Shown: positions 7,715-14,825 of the stretch, piece by piece
How the letters are laid out: each line of letters begins with the position of its first letter
Numbering within the stretch: position 1 is the first letter of the stretch
Source of the DNA: Deltaproteobacteria bacterium
GTDB taxonomy: Bacteria > Desulfobacterota > WTBG01
NCBI GenBank assembly: GCA_013139225.1
Contig: WTBG01000232.1
Span: forward strand, 1 to 24,852
Direction: 5' to 3'
DNA: 24,852 bases
Notes under the pieces: model-generated
Database searches by the model: none
What the model was told of the DNA's origin: nothing
What the model saw: only the letters and a program-made list of their open reading frames with translations
Made by a program: the position numbers and the translations under genes

Positions 7715-8608
7715 ATGAAAAAAGCATTCAAAATCATAGGAGTAGTACTACTTATCATTATAGTAGCAGTCTCAATCTTTATATTTACATATCAGCCTAA
7801 AAAGTATTCCGATTTCGGTGTTTTTACAAGTCTTCGTAATCAAGTTCTTATATTACTAAAAGAATACGGAGCAAAAGAAAGATCCATTACTCAAGATTTC
7901 AACGAATTTACCTTAAATTTATCTTTTCCGTATAACAAGGTATTTGGCAGTAATGTCATTGCTGTACCCCTAAAATCCTTCCACAATGATAAAATAGCCG
8001 CTGCAACCATTACCCATTTTGAGATTCCCTCCAACTCTTCTTACTCTCGAGATTTTACCTTAAACATTAGACCCCGGTATGGATTAAGAGCTCCTGTTTT
8101 CCACGTCGATTTTATGAAGCCTGCATTAGGAACACCCGGGCTTTGCATCGTCGATTTCTTCAATGTCGATAAAGACAACATTTCTTTGGAATCGTTCTTT
8201 GGTGATGAACGTACAACCATTGAAAAAGCCTTGTCAATTGTCGAGAAATACCAGCGAAGCATAGAAGAAGGAAGAGGGAAAATCAGCCGATATCTCGATC
8301 CATATAAAAGCACGTATCGATTCGAGCTCAAGGAACCAGAAACAGACGATGAGACCATACGAAAGGCGTATTATCAATCGGTTGAAGAAGCTTTACAATT
8401 AATTTTCCCTTCCTACTTCAAAAGCATGAATGAAATTCAGCTTGATACCAACTTTGTAAAACGACATGAAGAGAAAACGAAAGAGCTGGTTCAATTAATG
8501 TACAAGAATGATTTTGCTATTGACATGGGAAGGAGAATTTTCAAAGAGCATTTTGAAAAATACTGGCTGGATGGCTTTTGGAATGTACAGGTAGACTTAA
8601 AGGATTAA
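7715..8608 (+). CDS. Single-pass membrane protein of unknown function
   Basis: The gene encodes 297 residues from ATG 7715, chosen because GGAGGA (7705-7710) is placed 4 bases upstream; the longer frame from TTG 7703 would include that site. Residues about 6-26 form one hydrophobic segment after a KK start, which is a signal anchor or uncleaved signal. The rest is soluble, mixed alpha/beta, rich in charged residues, and has no cysteine cluster or motif I recognise. I cannot assign a family. It is isolated, following ssrA and facing the convergent signalling cluster. Confidence 0.7.
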   Translation: MKKAFKIIGVVLLIIIVAVSIFIFTYQPKKYSDFGVFTSLRNQVLILLKEYGAKERSITQDFNEFTLNLSFPYNKVFGSNVIAVPLKSFHNDKIAAATITHFEIPSNSSYSRDFTLNIRPRYGLRAPVFHVDFMKPALGTPGLCIVDFFNVDKDNISLESFFGDERTTIEKALSIVEKYQRSIEEGRGKISRYLDPYKSTYRFELKEPETDDETIRKAYYQSVEEALQLIFPSYFKSMNEIQLDTNFVKRHEEKTKELVQLMYKNDFAIDMGRRIFKEHFEKYWLDGFWNVQVDLKD

Positions 8609-8639
8609 TACTCAAAGAAGGGTGCATTTTCAAATAATG

Positions 8640-8762
8640 CTTCTGTATTAATGCTTCCCGATCAGAGTCGAGGGTAGGTTTTTCCTGAATGATTGAATTG
8701 GGAATTTCCCTTCCTTCGGTGGAATGGATTAGGGGAATGGGGGAAGTAAGCTCCTTTACTTC
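8640..8762. repeat. Dispersed repeat fragment and small hairpin between convergent genes
   Basis: CCCGATCAGAGTCGA (8657-8671) is repeated exactly at 17876-17890. The flanks (GCT-CCCGATC... and ...TTTT-GATGA-like) also match loosely, so both are copies of one intergenic repeat. Downstream, GAAGTAA-6 nt-TTACTTC (8743-8749 and 8756-8762) makes a 7-bp hairpin just past the channel gene stop. It could be a weak terminator for the minus-strand operon but lacks a T-tract on that strand. Confidence 0.55.
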
Positions 8763-8785
8763 TTACCAGATCGTCATACCTGTTT

Positions 8786-10150
8786 TTAATTCCCCTTAAG
8801 GATCTGGACAACAGTTTCTATCACTTCAGATGCCTCAGGGCTTTTAATCACTACTGCATCCGCCCCGGCATTGAGTGCACTCTTTCTGGTTTCAGGTTGT
8901 TTGTCGGCTGTAAACAGGATCAATTTTATTCCCTGGCAGTCTTCATTTTTGCGCACACCCTGGCATATCTCAATCCCTGACATAACAGGAAGCATAAAAT
9001 CAATAACCGCTGCTACAGGTTTCTCTCGAATTATGAGATCCAACCCTTCACGTCCATCAGCCGCAGTCATGGGATGAAAACCCGCTTTTTGAAAAAGACG
9101 GGTATAAAGTCTCAGGATAACAGGGTTATCATCAATGATGACTAATTTTTGAGGTTTCAGTTGATGATTTTCCAATTGGTTCTTTTCATCCTGTCGCTCA
9201 TCAATTACTAAAAGCATATCCGTGCTTTCAAGCTTTGTCTCTAGGTCTGGGAAGATGAAGTCACGTCCGTTCCTGCGAAGACCAACAACCTCTCTCCCCA
9301 TTTTCCCCGATACTTCGCTTATTGTCTCACCCAACACACTCAATTTATCCTGGACCTTGATCCACTGGGGAGCAGCGTTGGTTCCAATAGATGATTTAGA
9401 CAACTCTGTCTGCTTTCCCGTGGCTGCAAGTATATCATCTGCAATCTGTTTTCCTGCTGTGGCAAAAGGTGAAATAACACTGTCCGCTCCTGCTTGTAAA
9501 ATCTTTTTCTCCGAAGAAGCCTCTTCAGCTCTTGCAATAATGTGGAGAGTGGGGTTTAGCTCTCGAGTAGTAAGAACTATGAACAGATTATCTGGATCAG
9601 AATTGAGAAGAGCTAGCAGACCTCTGGCCGACTTTACACCTGCTTCCAGCAGTACATTTTCATGTGTTGCATCTCCTTCAACATAACAATAGCCCTTTCC
9701 CCGAACTTCCTGTAACTGTGTGGGATTAGTCTCAATGATGACAAAATCAGAACCCGCCGTTTTAAGATGCTCCGTCGCGGCCGCACCTACTCTTCCAAAC
9801 CCGCAGATAATGTAGTGAGATTTTAAAAGTGATATATGTTTTTTCATTTTTTTTATCTCCGATCTACCTTCCTGAACCCTTTCAAGGAGTGATTCTACTA
9901 AGGCATGCCCTGCAAATGCAAGGCTTCCAAAACCTATTAAGATAAGAAATATTGTAAACCCACGCCCCACCCCCGACAATGGCTTCACTTCTCCGAAACC
10001 CACTGTTGTGATGGTAATAATTGACATGTAGAGCCCCTCAAACAAGGTATACCCTTCTATCAGCATATATCCTGAGGTGCCGATCGCAATAATAGCCAGG
10101 CATAATATTAGAGCGATCACAATCCTATTATTATAAAACATATTTAACAC
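8786..10150 (-). CDS. Two-helix K+ channel with RCK (TrkA-N/TrkA-C) and C-terminal receiver domain
   Basis: This is a 454-residue fusion. Residues 11-30 and 61-84 are membrane helices flanking the pore loop with the filter TTVGFGE (48-54), as in MthK-type channels. An RCK N-lobe follows (about 111-235) with GFGRVG (117-122) and E140 at the end of beta-2, as expected for a Rossmann nucleotide site, then an RCK C-lobe (about 260-318). After a polar linker there is a full receiver domain (335-454) with the acidic pair D340/D341, phospho-acceptor D384 (VIDFMLPVMSG), T414 and K436, all intact. Channel-RCK proteins are common; a receiver on the end is unusual. It is the last gene of the cluster. 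The start may be GTG 10150 or ATG 10141, and neither has a strong ribosome site. Confidence 0.9.
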   Translation of the reverse strand: MLNMFYNNRIVIALILCLAIIAIGTSGYMLIEGYTLFEGLYMSIITITTVGFGEVKPLSGVGRGFTIFLILIGFGSLAFAGHALVESLLERVQEGRSEIKKMKKHISLLKSHYIICGFGRVGAAATEHLKTAGSDFVIIETNPTQLQEVRGKGYCYVEGDATHENVLLEAGVKSARGLLALLNSDPDNLFIVLTTRELNPTLHIIARAEEASSEKKILQAGADSVISPFATAGKQIADDILAATGKQTELSKSSIGTNAAPQWIKVQDKLSVLGETISEVSGKMGREVVGLRRNGRDFIFPDLETKLESTDMLLVIDERQDEKNQLENHQLKPQKLVIIDDNPVILRLYTRLFQKAGFHPMTAADGREGLDLIIREKPVAAVIDFMLPVMSGIEICQGVRKNEDCQGIKLILFTADKQPETRKSALNAGADAVVIKSPEASEVIETVVQILKGN

Positions 10151-10171
10151 TCGCCAAAACGTCTTTCATTT

Positions 10172-11149
10172 TTATTTATTGACGTACATAGTCTTCTTAT
10201 TTATTAAACTTGTTTCGTTCATCCCTTCACCAGCAATCCTGTTCCTACCTGCTTCCTTCGCTTCATAGAGACATTTGTCTGCCTTCTCTATTAGCAACTT
10301 GGCTAAAACTTCTTCCCCATCAATGCCATGCCCAAAACCGCTTATGCCAAAGCTGGCAGTAATCTTTATCTCTTCTCCTTCCAGCGGAATCACCATCTCA
10401 GATATAAGACAACGAATCCTTTCCACCACCTTCCATGCTTTATCTAAATCTGTTTCCGGCAGGACAAGGATAAACTCATCACCACCATACCTGGCCAGCC
10501 AGTCAACGCCTTCACGAATAGTACTCATGATGCACCTTACATATTCCTGCAAAACCAGGTCACCTGCTTGATGGCCGTATGTATCGTTGATTTTTTTGAA
10601 ATGATCGACATCGATCATCACAATGTGTAGGGAGTGTTTGTAACGTTTACTTCTCTTGATCTCCTTGGATAGATGTTCCATCAAGTAGCCGCGATTGTAG
10701 CACTTGGTGAGTGGGTCAGTTATAGAAAACTTCTTTATTTCATCGCAGGCATTGGACAAAGATCTTTCTAAATTCAAAAAGCGTTCCCCGGCTTTCATAC
10801 GTGCCACAAGTTCAGCCTGGTTAAACGGTTTGGTAAGATAATCATCAGCCCCGGCATCCAATCCAGCAATAATATCACATTTTTCAGCTCTGGCGGTAAG
10901 CAGCACAACAAAGACATAACCTGGGAATTTCTGTTTCCGTATAGCTCGACATAATTCAAGGCCATCCATCACGGGCATCATCCAATCCGTTATGACTATG
11001 GGATAATAATTCTTTGTTAAGCTCTCCAGTGCCTCTCGACCATTGCTGGTAGATACAACCTTTCTTCCAGCTTTCACCAGGTTCTTTTCCAGCATTCTCC
11101 TGCTAACAGGGTCATCTTCAGCTATTAATATAGGGAATGAATTATCCAT
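10172..11149 (-). CDS. Response regulator with diguanylate cyclase output (REC-GGDEF)
   Basis: This 325-residue protein has PleD/WspR-like logic: a receiver (1-120) with E11/D12/D13, phospho-acceptor D55, T85 and K107, then a GGDEF domain (about 140-305) with an intact YGGDEF (221-226) and the IDVDHFKKINDTYGH substrate segment. It should make c-di-GMP when phosphorylated. The inhibitory I-site, normally RxxD five residues before GGDEF, reads EGVD, so product inhibition may be weak. Its ATG overlaps the HPt stop codon (TAATG, 11147-11151), implying coupled translation. The channel gene starts about 21 bp after its stop. Confidence 0.94.
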   Translation of the reverse strand: MDNSFPILIAEDDPVSRRMLEKNLVKAGRKVVSTSNGREALESLTKNYYPIVITDWMMPVMDGLELCRAIRKQKFPGYVFVVLLTARAEKCDIIAGLDAGADDYLTKPFNQAELVARMKAGERFLNLERSLSNACDEIKKFSITDPLTKCYNRGYLMEHLSKEIKRSKRYKHSLHIVMIDVDHFKKINDTYGHQAGDLVLQEYVRCIMSTIREGVDWLARYGGDEFILVLPETDLDKAWKVVERIRCLISEMVIPLEGEEIKITASFGISGFGHGIDGEEVLAKLLIEKADKCLYEAKEAGRNRIAGEGMNETSLINKKTMYVNK

Positions 11150-11469
11150 TAAATTACCCTTATCTCTCCTGCTATTTGGTCACATTGCTCTTTAATGAAT
11201 TCAGCCGCTTTGGCAGCCCCTTCCAATCCATTCTGCCGGGCTTTTTCTTCAACCCCTTTCGCTATCTCAAATATTTTCTCCAATCCAAGATTCGCGGAAG
11301 ATCCCTTTATGGAATGTGATGATGCAACTACTTCTTGGGTATCGCCCGTGTCAATTCCTGTCCTCAGTTTGTCAAGATTCGACTCCGTCGTTTCTAAAAA
11401 GAGCTCAAGCAACTCAAGGTATTCATCCTCTTCCAAACCTAAATTTTCTGCTAATCCTTTAACATCCAT
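11149..11469 (-). CDS. Free-standing histidine phosphotransfer (HPt) protein
   Basis: This is a 106-residue all-helical HPt domain with no other domain. The H-box reads SHSIKGSSANLG with H52 as the phospho-accepting histidine, K55 and G56, exactly the HxxKGxxxxLG pattern. HPt proteins carry phosphate between receiver domains. Both neighbouring hybrid kinases end in receivers and lack an HPt, so this protein is their natural partner. It sits 28 bp after the upstream hybrid kinase, has a clear AAAGGAGAG ribosome site, and overlaps the diguanylate cyclase gene by one base. Confidence 0.93.
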   Translation of the reverse strand: MDVKGLAENLGLEEDEYLELLELFLETTESNLDKLRTGIDTGDTQEVVASSHSIKGSSANLGLEKIFEIAKGVEEKARQNGLEGAAKAAEFIKEQCDQIAGEIRVI

Positions 11470-11497
11470 GGCCCTCTCCTTTTTTAGATTTCTAAAT

Positions 11498-13828
11498 TCA
11501 ACTCTTCACCCATTTCTCCACCATATCAAATACGACTTCTCTCTTAATCGGTTTGGGGATATAATCATCCATTCCTGCCTCAAGGCATTTCTCCCTGTCA
11601 CCTTCCATGGTGTTGGCAGTCATAGCGATGATAGGAATCCTAATGATTTCGGATTTCGGATTTCGGATTTCGGATTGTTCTGCATTCGGATCATTCCATA
11701 ATCCGCATTCCAAATTCCGAATTAGTTTTGTAGCCTCCAGCCCATCCATCACCGGCATCTGCATATCCATAAAAACAAAACTGTATCTTCCTGTTTCACT
11801 TTTTCCCATCCCTTCTTTCCTTACTTCTTTCCCCTCGCATCCATTCACAGACTTTTTATACATTTCCACTGCTTCCTGACCATTGTTTGCTATCTCCACC
11901 TGGTAACCAGCCTTAGTCAGCATTTTTGAGGCAAGCTTCTGGTTGACTGGATTGTCCTCAACCAGCAAAATCCGCACCGATTGCTTAATCCCTTCGTTCA
12001 ATGTAAGCTGAGTGGATATCTCCTGTTTCCCCCCTTCTGCTAAACCATGAGTGGTCTTACCGATCTTAATACTACTTCCTCCTACCTTCTTACCCAACAA
12101 CCGTTCCATCATATCAAGGAGTTTTTCTCGGCGAATAGGTTTGAGCAAAAACCCGTCAAATCCTGCTTCCCTGCTCTTTTTAGTACCATCAATTGTAGAA
12201 GAGGAGAAAGCCAACAACGGGAGATCTCTTAGCTTTTCATTCTGACGAAATCTTCTGGCAACCTCATATCCACTCATCACTGGCATTTGTATATCTAGAA
12301 CACCTAAGTCAAAGGAATCTCCCTTGCTCAAAGCAGAAAGTGCAGCATCTTCCACCTTCTCTGCCTCAGATACCAGCTCCACCCGTGCTCCTGCAGAATC
12401 TAACAGGTGACCTAAAATAAACAGGTTGGTCTGATTATCATCTGCAACAAGCACCTTCTTCCCCTCAAGGGAAGCACGACAATCCTTTACGGAAGGTTTC
12501 TTGTCAGATTTTTTCAGCCAGGTGGTGAAATGAAAAATACTGCCAGGACCACCGATTTTGGATTTTGGATTTTGTATTGCGGATAGTGGACTTTGGATTT
12601 TAGATTTGCCATTTTCTACTCCGCAATCTGCTTCCCGCATTCCCCAATCAGCCGGGCTTTCTGCCCATACATCTCCACCCATAGCATTGGATATTCGTTT
12701 GCAGATGGCGAGACCAAGACCTGTACCCCCATACTCACGGGTAGTAGAACCATCGGCCTGTTTAAACATTTCAAAAACACCTTCCAACTTGTCTTTGGGA
12801 ATACCAATGCCGGTATCTCTCACCCTTGCGTGTAACTTGATCCTATCCTCATCTTCTTCTTCAATTTTAAGGGAAAGCTCAATCTCTCCTTGACTTGTAA
12901 ATTTAGTGGCATTGCCTATCAGGTTAACAAGCACCTGGCGGAACTTTGCGGGATCTCCCTCTACATACGAAGGGATATCGTCATCTATGTGGCACAAGAG
13001 CTCTACTGGTTTCCCTTCCACCTTGGATCTGATTAAATCACACACATCGTAGGCCAGAAGTTCAGGATCAAAGTCAATCTCCTCAAGAGTCATCTTTCCA
13101 GCTTCAATCTTGGAAATGTCAAGTATGTCATTGATCAGATAGACAAGTGCCTCTCCACTTCTCTTTACAGTCTGAACGTAATCTATCTGCTCATCATCAA
13201 GCTCGGTTTCTAAAAGCATATCGGTAAAACCGATTACTGCATTCATGGGGGTGCGGATCTCATGGCTCATGTTCGCCAGAAACTCACTCTTGGAACGGGT
13301 GGCATCTTCCGCTTTTTTCTTCGCCTTTTTCAATGCCTCAAACATTTTTTTTCGTTCAGTGATATCCCAACCTACACTTACCATTCCATTTTTATTCTCA
13401 TATTTATCATAAACCATGGCTGTGCTCATCTCCATAGGTACGAGCTTCCCACACTTCTGAAGAAGATAGGTTTCATACTGGCTTCGCTCTCCTTGAGATA
13501 TTCTTGTTTGTATTTCTTCATAATCTGCTAAAAACTCGTCATCTATTACCACCGTCTCTCCCGTAGTGGAGATATAATCTCCGGGTGTCACCTGGGTAAT
13601 ATCGGCTAATCTTTTACCTAATAGCTCTTCGATGGAATATCCCAAAATATCCACTAAGGCAGCGTTCATGCGTATAATGTTACCGTCAATATTTGTTACT
13701 ATTACGCATTCTCTGGATGTCTGCATGATGTTTTCAAGATAATTTTCTATCTCTTCCAATCTTCTTTCCAGTTGAGTGATTTCCCACTCTGCTCTCTCCA
13801 TTGAATGTTCTTCTTTTTCTAACATCAC
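11498..13828 (-). CDS. Hybrid sensor histidine kinase (PAS-HisKA-HATPase-REC-REC) with repeat-derived inserts
   Basis: This 776-residue protein has no membrane segment. Order: coiled coil (10-32), PAS (about 33-160), HisKA with H189 in SHEIRTPMN, HATPase with N306 (NLIGNATKF), DTGIGIP and GGTGLGL, REC-a (458-580; D463/D464, D512, K563), and REC-b (618-775; E624/D625, D688, T737, K759). Domain order resembles BarA without its HPt, which is encoded separately next door. Three stretches do not belong to the domain folds: about 393-427, 661-681 and 705-730. The first and third are translated heptad repeats. All are in frame and no catalytic residue is lost. The start is GTG 13828 or the adjacent ATG 13825; AGAGGA (13834-13839) fits either. 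Confidence 0.93.
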   Translation of the reverse strand: MMLEKEEHSMERAEWEITQLERRLEEIENYLENIMQTSRECVIVTNIDGNIIRMNAALVDILGYSIEELLGKRLADITQVTPGDYISTTGETVVIDDEFLADYEEIQTRISQGERSQYETYLLQKCGKLVPMEMSTAMVYDKYENKNGMVSVGWDITERKKMFEALKKAKKKAEDATRSKSEFLANMSHEIRTPMNAVIGFTDMLLETELDDEQIDYVQTVKRSGEALVYLINDILDISKIEAGKMTLEEIDFDPELLAYDVCDLIRSKVEGKPVELLCHIDDDIPSYVEGDPAKFRQVLVNLIGNATKFTSQGEIELSLKIEEEDEDRIKLHARVRDTGIGIPKDKLEGVFEMFKQADGSTTREYGGTGLGLAICKRISNAMGGDVWAESPADWGMREADCGVENGKSKIQSPLSAIQNPKSKIGGPGSIFHFTTWLKKSDKKPSVKDCRASLEGKKVLVADDNQTNLFILGHLLDSAGARVELVSEAEKVEDAALSALSKGDSFDLGVLDIQMPVMSGYEVARRFRQNEKLRDLPLLAFSSSTIDGTKKSREAGFDGFLLKPIRREKLLDMMERLLGKKVGGSSIKIGKTTHGLAEGGKQEISTQLTLNEGIKQSVRILLVEDNPVNQKLASKMLTKAGYQVEIANNGQEAVEMYKKSVNGCEGKEVRKEGMGKSETGRYSFVFMDMQMPVMDGLEATKLIRNLECGLWNDPNAEQSEIRNPKSEIIRIPIIAMTANTMEGDREKCLEAGMDDYIPKPIKREVVFDMVEKWVKS
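11645..11716. repeat. Heptad-repeat inverted element inside the hybrid kinase (REC-b)
   Basis: The left half is four perfect tandem GATTTCG units plus GATT (11645-11676). The right half (about 11693-11716) is built of ATTCCAT, AATCCGC, ATTCCAA and ATTCCGA, which are the same heptad in the opposite orientation. Together they would form an imperfect hairpin. On the coding strand the element reads EQSEIRNPKSEI and lies in a surface loop between beta-3 and beta-4 of the last receiver. It keeps the frame. Confidence 0.85.
12554..12650. repeat. Heptad-repeat inverted element inside the hybrid kinase (after HATPase)
   Basis: Three perfect GATTTTG units (12554-12574) are followed by degenerate heptads TATTGCG, GATAGTG, GACTTTG and GATTTTA to 12602. 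Beyond a short centre, CCGCAAT, CTGCTTC, CCGCATT and CCCCAAT (about 12619-12647) are the inverted form. The element encodes about 33 extra residues (GKSKIQSPLSAIQNPKSKI region) between WAESP and the final G-S-IFHF strand of the ATPase domain, where related kinases have a few residues only. Confidence 0.82.
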
Positions 13829-13881
13829 TTTATTCCTCTTATTTTTTAAAACTTATACAGTAGAATAAACAATTCACATGT

Positions 13882-14742
13882 TTATTTATTTTTATTAATC
13901 CCGAAGAACTCTTTTGCTTCATCTACTTCAGATCGCAAGTTTCCTATCACCTTTTCCCTGGCCTCATCAGTTAATCCAATTTCTTTACAGACATCTTCTG
14001 TTTTTTCATGGTTTCTATTCCCATCAGACCATCCTATCCCCTCTACTCTACACAATTGATCTGCAACATAGATCGTTTTCACGGCTTTGACGGATTCACC
14101 TAAACTCTGGTTTGAAGGTGCATGATGATTTTTAACACAAGCTCTCAAAACGGGGGGGAACCTGTTTTCTCTGGCAAACCACTCACCTACCTCAGCATGG
14201 GAAGTACCAAATACCTTATTCTCAGATTGATAAATCTCCTCTACACCTCCTTCTACCTCCTCTAAAACCTTCCTATATTCTTCAGGAAAGCTATCAGATA
14301 GGATTATTTTCCCAATATCATGCAATAGACCAGCAGCCAGTAATTCCTCTGGACAAGGATATTCAATCTCCTTCCCAATAGATCTGGCTCCTACACCAAC
14401 CCCCAGAGAGTGCTCCCAAAACTTTTCCATATCCAAAACAGAAACCGTCCCATTTCTTGACATTTTTGCAATAGAAAAACCCATTGCGAGATTTTTTACA
14501 GCATTGAAACCCATAATAACCACGGCATGTTTTAAGCTGGAAATACGCCCGGAAAACCCATAAAAAGGAGAATTTACTTGTTTCAAAATCTGGCTGGCTA
14601 ATGATTGATCACCTTCTATAATTTTACCCACATCTTTTGCTTGCGATTTCGAATCATCAAATACCTCCAGCAATTTTGTGGTGATCTGCGGAAGAGCAGG
14701 TAGATTCTTCGCCTTTTTAACAATCACTTCAAGGTCTGCCAT
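13882..14742 (-). CDS. HDOD domain protein
   Basis: This 286-residue protein is a single HDOD domain (about 10-215) with a C-terminal helical tail. HDOD proteins are signalling or regulatory members of the HD superfamily; most are thought to lack hydrolase activity. Here the metal-ligand pattern is largely kept: H111, H141-D142 in LLHDIGK, H182, H206/H207 and D228. Some hydrolase activity therefore cannot be excluded. It lies between two hybrid kinases on the same strand (gaps of 83 and 53 bp) with an AAAAGGGGGG ribosome site, so it is probably co-expressed. Its target is unknown. Confidence 0.9.
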   Translation of the reverse strand: MADLEVIVKKAKNLPALPQITTKLLEVFDDSKSQAKDVGKIIEGDQSLASQILKQVNSPFYGFSGRISSLKHAVVIMGFNAVKNLAMGFSIAKMSRNGTVSVLDMEKFWEHSLGVGVGARSIGKEIEYPCPEELLAAGLLHDIGKIILSDSFPEEYRKVLEEVEGGVEEIYQSENKVFGTSHAEVGEWFARENRFPPVLRACVKNHHAPSNQSLGESVKAVKTIYVADQLCRVEGIGWSDGNRNHEKTEDVCKEIGLTDEAREKVIGNLRSEVDEAKEFFGINKNK

Positions 14743-14825
14743 CGTTCCCCCCTTTTCTTCTCATGCCAATTACAGTTCTTTGAAAAAAATATCAAAAAAT
14801 ATTTAACCATAATCTTTAGCTTCGC

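Noticed and set aside
11645..12650. Tandem heptads considered as a CRISPR array or minisatellite
   Set aside because: The units are 7 bp without spacers, inverted in two halves, and lie within a coding frame. CRISPR repeats are longer and separated by unique spacers.
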